64,000 nt of DNA from Luidia sarsii (taxonomy: Eukaryota > Echinodermata > Asteroidea > Paxillosida > Luidiidae), in assembly GCA_949987565.1 (NCBI GenBank), contig OX465117.1:1778214-1842213 (forward strand), in the 5' to 3' direction. Below are positions 50,868-63,496 of the stretch, one piece after another (positions within the stretch are counted from its first letter, which is position 1; the number at the start of each line of letters is the position of its first letter). The notes beneath the pieces were generated by a model. It searched no databases, was not told the origin of the DNA, and saw only the letters and a program-made list of their open reading frames with translations. The position numbers were made by a program, and so were the translations under genes.

Positions 50868-51774
50868 TTGTGTGTGCATGCAGCAGTACACAACAGTCAG
50901 TCGGCGGAGAGCACCTGCAAAGAAAAATACATTTTGCTCGGTAATATCACATTCATTATTCTCTTGACAGAGCTAAAACTTCGCCTGCAAACAGGCCTGG
51001 ATAACACCTATGCATCAGCGTTAAAACATCTGAAATCGAACATAGTATGATGATTTTATGATCAGGCAAACAGAACCAACCTCTGTCAGCTGGGCAGCTT
51101 GTGTGTGCATGCAGCAGTACACAACAGTCAGTCGGCGGAGAGCACCTGCAAAGAAAAATACATTTTGCTTGTTAATATGTCATTCATTATTCTCCTGACA
51201 GAGCTAAAACTTCGCCTGCAAACAGGCCTGGAAAACACCTATGCATCAGCATTGAAAAATCTAAAATCGAACATAGTGTAATTTTTTTATGATCAAGCAA
51301 AGAACACATACCTCTGTTGGGTTTGGTTTTAATGGTTGGTGTTTGTGGTTTAGTTGTTGTGGTTTACGGCTTAGGTTTTGGGGTTTGGGTTCGAGTTTGG
51401 GGTTTCGGGTTTGGATTTTGGGGTTTGGGGTTCGGGGCTCGGGATTTGGGGTTTGTGGTTTTGGTTAAAAACACTGAAAACGAACATTTCCTGAAAATGT
51501 TGTGATAAAAAAAGAGAACTAACCTCTGTAAGATATTTACAGCCTGTGTGTGCATACAGCACTACACAACAGTCAGCCGGCAGAGAGCACCTGCAAAGAA
51601 AAATACACTTTGCTCGTTAATATCTCAATCATTATTCTCCCGACAGAGCTAAAACTTGGTCTGCAAACAGGCCTGGAAAACACCTATGCATCAGCGTTGA
51701 AACATCTGAAATCGAACATAGTATGATGATTTTATGATCAGGCAATCAGAACCAACCTCTGTCAGCTGGGCAGC
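50868..51774 (+). repeat. Short HOR, 907 bp, 3 monomers plus cassette
   Basis: Order is b2, c/m, cassette, J. It is the counterpart of 46299-47205; both carry GTGTAATT before the cassette and TAGTTGTTG inside the G/T tract. A private A-to-C change breaks the A-run at 51472. Confidence 0.9.
51318..51466 (+). repeat. G/T cassette 14
   Basis: Shares TAGTTGTTG (51355) with cassette 11. The A-run behind it is interrupted by a C at 51472. Confidence 0.92.
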
Positions 51775-52698
51775 TTGTGTGTGCATGCAGCAGCACACAA
51801 CAGTCAGTCGGCGGAGAGCACCTGCAAAGAAAAATACACTTTGCTCGTTAATATCTCAATCATTATTCTCCCGACAGAGCTAAAACTTGGTCTGCAAACA
51901 GGCCTGGAAAACACCTATGCATTAGCGTTGAAACATCTGAAATCAAACATAGTATGATGATTTTATGATCAAGCAAAGAGAACCAACCTCTCTCAGCTAG
52001 GCAGCTTGTGTGTGCATACAGCAGTACACAACAGTCAGTCGACGGAGAGCACCTGCAAAGAAAAATACACTTTGCTCGTTAATATCTCATTCTTTATTCT
52101 CCTGACAAGCCTAGAACTTCGCCTGCAAACAGGCCTAGAAAACACCTATGCTTCAGCGTTGAAAAATCTGAAATCGAACATAGTATGATGATTTTATGAT
52201 CAGGCAATCAGAACCAACCTCTGTCAGCTTGGCAGCTTGTGTGTGCATACAGCAGTACACAACAGTCAGTCGACGGAGAGCACCTGCAAAGAAAAATACA
52301 TTTTGCTCGTTAATATCTCAATCATTATTCTCCCGACAGAGCTAAAACTTGGTCTGCAAACAGGCCTGGAAAACACCTATGCATCAGCGTTGAAACATCT
52401 GAAATCGAACATAGTATGATGATTTTATGATCAGGCAAAGAGAACCAACCTCTGTCAGCTAGGCAGCTTGTGTGTGCATAAAGCAGTACACAACAGTCAG
52501 TCGACGGAGAGCACCTGCAAAGAAAAATACATTTTGCTCGTTAATATGTCATTCATTATTCTCCTGACAGAGCTAAAACTTCGCCTGCAAACAGGCCTGG
52601 AAAACACCTCTGCTTCAGCGTTGAAAAATCTGAAATCAAACATAGTATGATGATTTTATGATCAGGCAAACAGAACCAACCTCTGTCAGCTGGGCAGC

Positions 52699-52928
52699 TT
52701 GTGTGTGCATGCAATAGTACAAAACAGTCAGTCGGCGGAGAGACCTGCAAAGAAAAATACATTTTGCTTGTTAATATGTCATTCATTATTCTCCTGACAG
52801 AGCTAAAACTTCGCCTGCAAACAGGCCTGGAAAACACCTATGCATCAGCATTGAAAAATCTAAAATCGAACATAGTATAATTATTTTATGATCAAGCAAA
52901 CAGAACCAACCTCTGTCAGCTGGGCAGC
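52699..52928 (+). repeat. 230-bp monomer z, duplicate of the one at 48130
   Basis: Same 1-bp loss and same absence of a cassette as 48130-48359. It reads GTATAATTATTTT in the tail, the usual pre-cassette form, so the C in copy A (TAATCA) is the private change. Confidence 0.88.
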
Positions 52929-54071
52929 TTGTGTGTGCATGCAGCAGTACACAACAGTCAGTCGGCGGAGAGCACCTGCAAAGAAAAATACACTTTGCTC
53001 GTTAATATCTCAATCATTATTCTCCCGACAGAGCTAAAACTTGGTCTGCAAACAGGCCTGGAAAACACCTATGCATTAGCGTTGAAACATCTGAAATCAA
53101 ACATAGTATGATGATTTTATGATCAAGCAAAGAGAACCAACCTCTCTCAGCTAGGCAGCTTGTGTGTGCATACAGCAGTACACAACAGTCAGTCGACGGA
53201 GAGCACCTGCAAAGAAAAATACACTTTGCTCGTTAATATCTCATTCTTTATTCTCCTGACAAGCCTAGAACTTCGCCTGCAAACAGGCCTAGAAAACACC
53301 TATGCTTCAGCGTTGAAAAATCTGAAATCGAACATAGTATGATGATTTTATGATCAGGCAATCAGAACCAACCTCTGTCAGCTGGGCAGCTTGTGTGTGC
53401 ATACAGCAGTACACAACAGTCAGTCGACGGAGAGCACCTGCAAAGAAAAATACATTTTGCTCGTTAATATCTCAATCATTATTCTCCCGACAGAGCTAAA
53501 ACTTGGTCTGCAAACAGGCCTGGAAAACACCTATGCATCAGCGTTGAAACATCTGAAATCGAACATAGTATGATGATTTTATGATCAGGCAAAGAGAACC
53601 AACCTCTGTCAGCTAGGCAGCTTGTGTGTGCATACAGCAGTACACAACAGTCAGTCGACGGAGAGCACCTGCAAAGAAAAATACATTTTGCTCGTTAATA
53701 TGTCATTCATTATTCTCCTGACAGAGCTAAAACTTCGCCTGCAAACAGGCCTGGAAAACACCTCTGCTTCAGCGTTGAAAAATCTGAAATCAAACATAGT
53801 ATGATGATTTTATGATCAGGCAAACAGAACCAACCTCTGTCAGCTGGGCACCTTGTGTGTGCATGCAATAGTACAAAACAGTCAGTCGGCGGAGAGCACC
53901 TGCAAAGAAAAATACATTTTGCTTGTTAATATGTCATTCATTATTCTCCTGACAGAGCTAAAACTTCGCCTGCAAACAGGCCTGGAAAACACCTATGCAT
54001 CAGCATTGAAAAATCTAAAATCGAACATAGTATAATTATTTTATGATCAAGCAAAGAACACATACCTCTGT

Positions 54072-54220
54072 TGGGTTTGGTTTTAATGGTTGGTGTTTGT
54101 GGTTTAGTGGTTGTGGTTTACGGCTTAGGTTTTGGGGTTTGGGTTCGAGTTTGGGGTTTCGGGTTTGGATTTTGGGGTTTGGGGTTCGGGGCTCGGGATT
54201 TGGGGTTTGTGGTTTTGGTT
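54072..54220 (+). repeat. G/T cassette 15
   Basis: Identical by eye to cassette 1; preceded by monomer z. Confidence 0.92.
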
Positions 54221-54528
54221 AAAAAAACTGAAAACGAACATTTCCTGAAAATGTTGTGATAAAAAAAGAGAACTAACCTCTGTAAGATATTTACAGCCTG
54301 TGTGTGCATACAGCACTACACAACAGTCAGCCGGCAGAGAGCACCTGCAAAGAAAAATACACTTTGCTCGTTAATATCTCAATCATTATTCTCCCGACAG
54401 AGCTAAAACTTGGTCTGCAAACAGGCCTGGAAAACACCTATGCATCAGCGTTGAAACATCTGAAATCGAACATAGTATGATGATTTTATGATCAGGCAAT
54501 CAGAACCAACCTCTGTCAGCTGGGCAGC

Positions 54529-56583
54529 TTGTGTGTGCATGCAGCAGTACACAACAGTCAGTCGGCGGAGAGCACCTGCAAAGCAAAATACATTTTGCTC
54601 GGTAATATCACATTCATTATTCTCTTGACAGAGCTAAAACTTCGCCTGCAAACAGGCCTGGATAACACCTATGCATCAGCGTTGAAACATCTGAAATCAA
54701 ACATAGTATGATGATTTTATGATCAAGAAAAGAGAACCAACCTCTGTCAGCTAGGCAGCTTGTGTGTGCATACAGCAGTACACAACAGTCAGTCGACGGA
54801 GAGCACCTGCAAAGAAAAATACACTTTGCTCGTTGATATCTCATTCTTTATTCTCCTGACAAGCCTAGAACTTCGCCTGCAAACAGGCCTAGAAAACACC
54901 TATGCTTCAGCGTTGAAAAATCTGAAATCGAACATAGTATGATGATTTTATGATCAGGCAATCAGAACCAACCTCTGTCAGCTGGGCAGCTTGTGTGTGC
55001 ATGCAGCAGCACACAACAGTCGGTCGGCGGAGAGCACCTGCAAAGAAAAATACACTTTGCTCGTTAATATCTCAATCATTATTCTCCCGACAGAGCTAAA
55101 ACTTGGTCTGCAAACAGGCCTGGAAAACACCTATGCATTAGCGTTGAAACATCTGAAATCAAACATAGTATGATGATTTTATGATCAAGCAAAGAGAACC
55201 AACCTCTCTCAGCTAGGCAGCTTGTGTGTGCATACAGCAGTACACAACAGTCAGTCGACGGAGAGCACCTGCAAAGAAAAATACACTTTGCTCGTTAATA
55301 TCTCATTCTTTATTCTCCTGACAAGCCTAGAACTTCGCCTGCAAACAGGCCTAGAAAACACCTATGCTTCAGCGTTGAAAAATCTGAAATCGAACATAGT
55401 ATGATGATTTTATGATCAGGCAATCAGAACCAACCTCTGTCAGCTGGGCAGCTTGTGTGTGCATACAGCAGTACACAACAGTCAGTCGACGGAGAGCACC
55501 TGCAAAGAAAAATACATTTTGCTCGTTAATATCTCAATCATTATTCTCCCGACAGAGCTAAAACTTGGTCTGCAAACAGGCCTGGAAAACACCTATGCAT
55601 CAGCGTTGAAACATCTGAAATCGAACATAGTATGATGATTTTATGATCAGGCAAAGAGAACCAACCTCTGTCAGCTAGGCAGCTTGTGTGTGCATACAGC
55701 AGTACACAACAGTCAGTCGACGGAGAGCACCTGCAAAGAAAAATACATTTTGCTCGTTAATATGTCATTCATTATTCTCCTGACAGAGCTAAAACTTCGC
55801 CTGCAAACAGGCCTGGAAAACACCTCTGCTTCAGCGTTGAAAAATCTGAAATCAAACATAGTATGATGATTTTATGATCAGGCAAACAGAACCAACCTCT
55901 GTCAGCTGGGCAGCTTGTGTGTGCATGCAATAGTACAAAACAGTCAGTCGGCGGAGAGCATCTGCAAAGAAAAATACATTTTGCTTGTTAATATGTCATT
56001 CATTATTCTCCTGACAGAGCTAAAACTTCGCCTGCAAACAGGCCTGGAAAACACCTATGCATCAGCATTGAAAAATCTAAAATCGAACATAGTATAATTA
56101 TTTTATGATCAAGCAAAGAACACATACCTCTGTTGGGTTTGGTTTTAATGGTTGGTGTTTGTGGTTTAGTGGTTGTGGTTTACGGCTTAGGTTTTGGGGT
56201 TTGGGTTCGAGTTTGGGGTTTCGGGTTTGGATTTTGGGGTTCGGGGCTCGGGATTTGGGGTTTGTGGTTTTGGTTAAAAAAACTGAAAACGAACATTTCC
56301 TGAAAATGTTGTGATAAAAAAAGAGAACTAACCTCTGTAAGATATTTACAGCCTGTGTGTGCATACAGCACTACACAACAGTCAGCCGGCAGAGAGCACC
56401 TGCAAAGAAAAATACACTTTGCTCGTTAATATCTCAATCATTATTCTCCCGACAGAGCTAAAACTTGGTCTGCAAACAGGCCTGGAAAACACCTATGCAT
56501 CAGCGTTGAAACATCTGAAATCGAACATAGTATGATGATATTATGATCAGGCAATCAGAACCAACCTCTGTCAGCTGGGCAGC
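54529..56583 (+). repeat. HOR, 2055 bp, 8 monomers plus a shortened cassette
   Basis: Order is b2 e2 d-like e2 x y z, cassette, J. It shares GATCAAGAAAAGAG, CGTTGATATC and GAGCATCTGC with the next unit and with nothing else that I noticed. Its cassette is 7 bp short. Confidence 0.92.
56134..56275 (+). repeat. G/T cassette 16, one heptad shorter
   Basis: 142 bp. One GGGGTTT heptad is missing before GGGGTTCGGGG, leaving four G-runs in the core instead of five. The shift extends the spurious open frames on both strands (56105-56314 and 56098-56364). Confidence 0.92.
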
Positions 56584-58645
56584 TTGTGTGTGCATGCAGC
56601 AGTACACAACAGTCAGTCGGCGGAGAGCACCTGCAAAGAAAAATACATTTTGCTCGGTAATATCACATTCATTATTCTCTTGACAGAGCTAAAACTTCGC
56701 CTGCAAACAGGCCTGGATAACACCTATGCATCAGCGTTGAAACATCTGAAATCAAACATAGTATGATGATTTTATGATCAAGAAAAGAGAACCAACCTCT
56801 GTCAGCTAGGCAGCTTGTGTGTGCATACAGCAGTACACAACAGTCAGTCGACGGAGAGCACCTGCAAAGAAAAATACACTTTGCTCGTTGATATCTCATT
56901 CTTTATTCTCCTGACAAGCCTAGAACTTCGCCTGCAAACAGGCCTAGAAAACACCTATGCTTCAGCGTTGAAAAATCTGAAATCGAACATAGTATGATGA
57001 TTTTATGATCAGGCAATCAGAACCAACCTCTGTCAGCTGGGCAGCTTGTGTGTGCATGCAGCAGCACACAACAGTCAGTCGGCGGAGAGCACCTGCAAAG
57101 AAAAATACACTTTGCTCGTTAATATCTCAATCATTATTCTCCCGACAGAGCTAAAACTTGGTCTGCAAACAGGCCTGGAAAACACCTATGCATTAGCGTT
57201 GAAACATCTGAAATCAAACATAGTATGATGATTTTATGATCAAGCAAAGAGAACCAACCTCTCTCAGCTAGGCAGCTTGTGTGTGCATACAGCAGTACAC
57301 AACAGTCAGTCGACGGAGAGCACCTGCAAAGAAAAATACACTTTGCTCGTTAATATCTCATTCTTTATTCTCCTGACAAGCCTACAACTTCGCCTGCAAA
57401 CAGGCCTAGAAAACACCTATGCTTCAGCGTTGAAAAATCTGAAATCGAACATAGTATGATGATTTTATGATCAGGCAATCAGAACCAACCTCTGTCAGCT
57501 GGGCAGCTTGTGTGTGCATACAGCAGTACACAACAGTCAGTCGACGGAGAGCACCTGCAAAGAAAAATACATTTTGCTCGTTAATATCTCAATCATTATT
57601 CTCCCGACAGAGCTAAAACTTGGTCTGCAAACAGGCCTGGAAAACACCTATGCATCAGCGTTGAAACATCTGAAATCGAACATAGTATGATGATTTTATG
57701 ATCAGGCAAAGAGAACCAACCTCTGTCAGCTAGGCAGCTTGTGTGTGCATACAGCAGTACACAACAGTCAGTCGACGGAGAGCACCTGCAAAGAAAAATA
57801 CATTTTGCTCGTTAATATGTCATTCATTATTCTCCTGACAGAGCTAAAACTTCGCCTGCAAACAGGCCTGGAAAACACCTCTGCTTCAGCGTTGAAAAAT
57901 CTGAAATCAAACATAGTATGATGATTTTATGATCAGGCAAACAGAACCAACCTCTGTCAGCTGGGCAGCTTGTGTGTGCATGCAATAGTACAAAACAGTC
58001 AGTCGGCGGAGAGCATCTGCAAAGAAAAATACATTTTGCTTGTTAATATGTCATTCATTATTCTCCTGACAGAGCTAAAACTTCGCCTGCAAACAGGCCT
58101 GGAAAACACCTATGCATCAGCATTGAAAAATCTAAAATCGAACATAGTATAATTATTTTATGATCAAGCAAAGAACACATACCTCTGTTGGGTTTGGTTT
58201 TAATGGTTGGTGTTTGTGGTTTAGTGGTTGTGGTTTACGGCTTAGGTTTTGGGGTTTGGGTTCGAGTTTGGGGTTTCGGGTTTGGATTTTGGGGTTTGGG
58301 GTTCGGGGCTCGGGATTTGGGGTTTGTGGTTTTGGTTAAAAAAACTGAAAACGAACATTTCCTGAAAATGTTGTGATAAAAAAAGAGAACTAACCTCTGT
58401 AAGATATTTACAGCCTGTGTGTGCATACAGCACTACACAACAGTCAGCCGGCAGAGAGCACCTGCAAAGAAAAATACATTTTGCTCGTTAATATCTCATT
58501 CATTATTCTCCTGACAGAGCTAAAACTTTGCCTGCAAAGAGGCCTGGAAAACACCTATGCATCAGCGTTGAAAAATCTGAAATCAAACATAGTATGATGA
58601 TTTTATGATCAGGCAAACAAAACCAACCTCTGTCAGCCGGGCAGC
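56584..58645 (+). repeat. HOR, 2062 bp, 8 monomers plus cassette
   Basis: Order is b2 e2 d-like e2 x y z, cassette, J. Near-identical to the preceding unit apart from a full-length cassette. The final J (from 58415) has a c2-type body, marking the switch to the cassette-free region. Confidence 0.92.
58189..58337 (+). repeat. G/T cassette 17, last in the window
   Basis: Full-length tract, identical by eye to cassette 1. No further cassette occurs in the remaining 5.66 kb. Confidence 0.92.
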
Positions 58646-61600
58646 TTGTGTGTGCTTGCAGCAGTACACAACAGTCAGTCGGCGGAGAGCACCTGCAAAG
58701 AAAAATACCCTTTGCTCGTTAATATCTCAATCATTATTCTCCCGACAGAGCTAAAACTTGGTCTGCAAACAGGCCTGGAAAACACCTATGCATTATCGTT
58801 GAAACATCTGAAATCAAACATAGTATGATGATTTTATGATCAAGCAAAGAGAACCAACCTCTGTCAGCTAGGCAGCTTGTGTGTGCATACAGCAGTACAC
58901 AACAGTCAGTCGACGGAGAGCACCTGCAAAGAAAAATACACTTTGCTCGTTAATATCTCATTCTTTATTCTCCTGACAAGCCTAGAACTTCGCCTGCAAA
59001 CAGGCCTAGAAAACACCTATGCTTCAGCGTTGAAAAATCTGAAATCGAACATAGTATGATGATTTTATGATCAGGCAATCAGAACCAACCTCTGTCAGCT
59101 GGGCAGCTTGTGTGTGCATACAGCAGTACACAACAGTCAGTCGACGGAGAGCACCTGCAAAGAAAAATACACTTTGCTCGTTAATATCTCAATCATTATT
59201 CTCCCGACAGAGCTAAAACTAGGTCTGCAAACAGGCCTGGAAAACACCTATGCATCAGCGTTGAAACATCTGAAATCGAACATAGTATGATGATTTTATG
59301 ATCAAGCAAAGAGAACCAACCTCTGTCAGCTAGGCAGCTTGTGTGTGCATACAGCAGTACACAACAGTCAGTCGACGGAGAGCACCTGCAAAGAAAAATA
59401 CACTTTGCTCGTTAATATCTCAATCATTATTCTCCCGACAGAGTTAAAACTTATCCTGCTAACAGGCCTTGAAGAAAACTATGCATCAGCGTTGAAAAAT
59501 CTAAAATCAAACATAGTATGATGATTTTATGATCAAGCAAAGAGAACCAACCTCTGTCAGCTAGGCAGCTTGTGTGTGCATACAGCAGTACACAACAGTC
59601 AGTCGACGGAGAGCACCTGCAAAGAAAAATTTACTTTGCTCGTTAATATCTCAATCATTATTCTCCCGACAGAGCTAAAACGTGGTCTGCAAACAGGCCT
59701 GGAAAACACCTATGCATCAGCGTTGAAACATCTGAAATCGAACATAGTATGATGATTTTATGATCAGGCAAAGAGAACCAACCTCTGTCAGCTGGGCAGC
59801 TTGTGTGTGCATACAGCAGTACACAACAGTCAGTCGACGGAGAGCACCTGCAAAGAAAAATACATTTTGCTCGTTAATATCTCATTCATTATTCTCTCGA
59901 CAGAGCTAAAACTTGGTCTGCAAACAGGCCTGGAAAACACCTATGCATCAGCGTTGAAACATCTGAAATCGAACATAGTATGATGATTTTATGATCAAGC
60001 AAAGAGAACCAACCTCTGTCAGCTAGGCAGCTTGTGTTTGCATACAGCAGTACACAACAGTCAGTCGACGGAGAGCACCTGCAAAGAAAAATACACTTTG
60101 CTCGTTAATATCTCATTCTTTATTCTCCTGACAAGCCTAAAACTTCGCCTGCAAACAGGCCTAGAAAACACCTATGCTTCAGCGTTGAAAAATCTGAAAT
60201 CGAACATAGTATGATGATTTTATGATCAGGCAAACAGAACCAACCTCTGTCAGCTGGGCAGCTTGTGTGTTCATGCTTCAGTACACAACAGTCAGTCGGC
60301 GGAGAGCACCTGCAAAGAAAAATACATTTTGCTCGTTAATATCTCATTCATTATTCTCCTGACAGAGCTAAAACTTTGCCTACAAAGAGGCCTGGAAAAC
60401 ACCTATGCATCAGCGTTGAAAAATCTGAAATCAAACATAGTATGATGATTTTATGATCAGGCAAACAAAACCAACCTCTGTCAGCCGGGCAGCTTGTGTG
60501 TGCTTGCAGCAGTACACAACAGTCAGTCGGCAGAGAGCACCTGCAAAGAAAAATACACTTTGATCGTTAATATCTGATTTAATATTCTCCCGACAGAGCT
60601 AAAACTTCGCCTGCAAACAGGCCTGGAAAACACCTATGCATCAGCGTTGAAAAATCTGAAATCGAACATAGTATGATGATTTTATGATCAAGCAAAGAGA
60701 ACCAACCTCTGTCAGCTTGGCAGCTTGTGTGTGCATGCAACAGTACAAAACAGTCAGTCGGCGGAGAGCACCTGCAAAGAAAAATACATTTTGCTTGTTA
60801 ATATGTCATTCTTTATTCTCCTGACAAGCCTAAAACTTCGCCTGCAAACAGGCCTAGAAAACACCTATGCTTCAGCGTTGAAAAATCTGAAATCGAACAT
60901 AGTATGATGATTTTATGATCAGGCAAACAGAACCAACCTCTGTCAGCTTGGCAGCTTGTGTGTTCATGCTTCAGTACACAACAGTCAGTCGGCGGAGAGC
61001 AGCTGCAAAGAAAAATACACTTTGCTCGTTAATATCTCATTCATTTTTCTCCTGACAGTGTTAAAACTTATCCTGCTAACAGGCCTTGAAGAAAACTATG
61101 CATCAGCGTTGAAAAATCTAAAATCAAACATAGTATGATGATTTTATGATCAAGCAAAGAGAACCAACCTCTGTCAGCTAGGCAACTTGTGTGTGCATAC
61201 AGCAGTACACAACAGTCAGTCGACGGAGAGCACCTGCAAAGAAAAATACACTTTGCTCGTTAATATCTCAATCATTATTCTCCCGACAGAGCTAAAACTT
61301 GGTCTGCAAACAGGCCTGGAAAACACCTATGCATCAGCGTTGAAACATCTGAAATCAAACATGGTATGATGATTTTATGATCAAGCAAAGAGAACCAACC
61401 TCTGTCAGCTAGGCAGCTTGTGTGTGCATACAGCAGTACACAACAGTCAGTCGACGGAGAGCACCTGCAAAGAAAAATACACTTTGCTCGTTAATATCTC
61501 ATTCTTTATTCTCCTGACAAGCCTAAAACTTCGCCTGCAAACAGGCCTAGAAAACACCTATGCTTCAGCGATGAAAAATCTGAAATCGAACATAGTATGA

Positions 61601-62110
61601 TGATTTTATGATCAGGCAATCGGAACCAACCTCTGTCAGCTGGGCAGCTTGTGTGTTCATGCTTCAGTACACAACAGTCAGTCGGCGGAGAGCAGCTGCA
61701 AAGAAAAATACACTTTGCTCGTTAATATCTCATTCATTTTTCTCCTGACAGAGTTAAAACCTATCCTGCTAACAGGCCTTGAAGAAAACTATGCATCAGC
61801 GTTGAAAAATCTAAAATCAAACATAGTATGATGATTTTATGATCAAGCAAAGAGAACCAACCTCTGTCAGCTAGGCAGCTTGTGTGTGCATACAGCAGTA
61901 CACAACAGTCAGTCGACGGAGAGCACCTGCAAAGAAAAATTTACTTTGCTCGTTAATATCTCAATCATTATTCTCCCGACAGAGCTAAAACTTGGTCTGC
62001 AAACAGGCCTGGAAAACACCTATGCATCAGCGTTGAAACATCTGAAATCGAACATAGTATAATGATTTTATGATCAGGCAAAGAGAACCAACCTCTGTCA
62101 GCTGGGCAGC

Positions 62111-63496
62111 TTGTGTGTGCATACAGCAGTACACAACAGTCAGTCGACGGAGAGCACCTGCAAAGAAAAATTTACTTTGCTCGTTAATATCTCAATCATT
62201 ATTCTCCCGACAGAGCTAAAACGTGGTCTGCAAACAGGCCTGGAAAACACCTATGCATCAGCGTTGAAACATCTGAAATCGAACATAGTATGATGATTTT
62301 ATGATCAGGCAAAGAGAACCAACCTCTGTCAGCTGGGCAGCTTGTGTGTGCATACAGCAGTACACAACAGTCAGTCGACGGAGAGCACCTGCAAAGAAAA
62401 ATACATTTTGCTCGTTAATATCTCATTCATTATTCTCTCGACAGAGCTAAAACTTGGTCTGCAAACAGGCCTGGAAAACACCTATGCATCAGCGTTGAAA
62501 CATCTGAAATCGAACATAGTATGATGATTTTATGATCAAGCAAAGAGAACCAACCTCTGTCAGCTAGAAAGCTTGTGTTTGCATACAGCAGTACACAACA
62601 GTCAGTCGACGGAGAGCACCTGCAAAGAAAAATACACTTTGCTCGTTAATATCTCATTCTTTATTCTCCTGACAAGCCTAAAACTTCGCCTGCAAACAGG
62701 CCTAGAAAACACCTATGCTTCAGCGTTGAAAAATCTGAAATCGAACATAGTATGATGATTTTATGATCAGGCAAACAGAACCAACCTCTGTCAGCTGGGC
62801 AGCTTGTGTGTTCATGCTTCAGTACACAACAGTCAGTCGGCGGAGAGCACCTGCAAAGAAAAATACATTTTGCTCGTTAATATCTCATTCATTATTCTCC
62901 TGACAGAGCTAAAACTTTGCCTACAAAGAGGCCTGGAAAACACCTATGCATCAGCGTTGAAAAATCTGAAATCAAACATAGTATGATGATTTTATGATCA
63001 GGCAAACAAAACCAACCTCTGTCAGCCGGGCAGCTTGTGTGTGCTTGCAGCAGTACACAACAGTCAGTCGGCAGAGAGCACCTGCAAAGAAAAATACACT
63101 TTGCTCGTTAATATCTCATTCTTTATTCTCCTGACAAGCCTGAAACTTCGCCTGCAAACAGGCCTAGAAAACACCTATGCTTCAGCGATGAAAAATCTGA
63201 AATCGAACATAGTATGATGATTTTATGATCAGGCAATCAGAACCAACCTCTGTCAGCTGGGCAGCTTGTGTGTTCATGCTTCAGTACACAACAGTCAGTC
63301 GGCGGAGAGCAGCTGCAAAGAAAAATACACTTTGCTCGTTAATATCTCATTCATTTTTCTCCTGACAGAGTTAAAACCTATCCTGCTAACAGGCCTTGAA
63401 GAAAACTATGCATCAGCGTTGAAAAATCTAAAATCAAACATAGTATGATGATTTTATGATCAAGCAAAGAGAACCAACCTCTGTCAGCTAGGCAGC
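62111..63496 (+). repeat. Six-monomer HOR of 1386 bp at the right edge
   Basis: Order is p q r w/c2 n/r u, and the same order restarts at 63497 with p q r before the window ends. The restart repeats the private CTAGAAAGCTTG change, which creates an AAGCTT site in r at both 62573 and 63959. Only about 1.4 copies are visible, so the copy number beyond the window is unknown. Confidence 0.85.
63035..63265 (+). repeat. Chimeric monomer n/r
   Basis: The head is of type n (GCCGGGCAGC, GTGTGCTTGCAG, TCGGCAGAG). The tail matches the r variant at 61418 (AGCGATGAAAAATC). In the block to the left n (60494) and that r (61418) are four monomers apart, so a 924-bp in-register loss explains the fusion. Confidence 0.85.

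Larger units (their letters stand above)
50868..54528 (+). repeat. 3661-bp superblock, copy B
   Basis: Same composition and length as copy A at 46299-49959. The two are separated by the 908-bp short unit at 49960-50867. Differences seen include the head of the first monomer (CATGCAGCAG here, CATACAGCAG in copy A), a J body of type h rather than e2 after the last cassette, and the A-run change at 51472. Confidence 0.9.
51775..54528 (+). repeat. HOR, 2754 bp, second copy of the d-e2-x-y-z dimer
   Basis: Same order as 47206-49959, including the 230-bp z (52699-52928) with the same 1-bp loss. The final z (53853) has GGGCACCTTG, the same change seen in the m monomers of units near 16600-28800. 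Confidence 0.92.

Noticed and set aside
54617..54844. 75-codon minus-strand frame, also at 56672-56899
   Set aside because: Antisense of two satellite monomers; it exists only because a local substitution creates a start codon.
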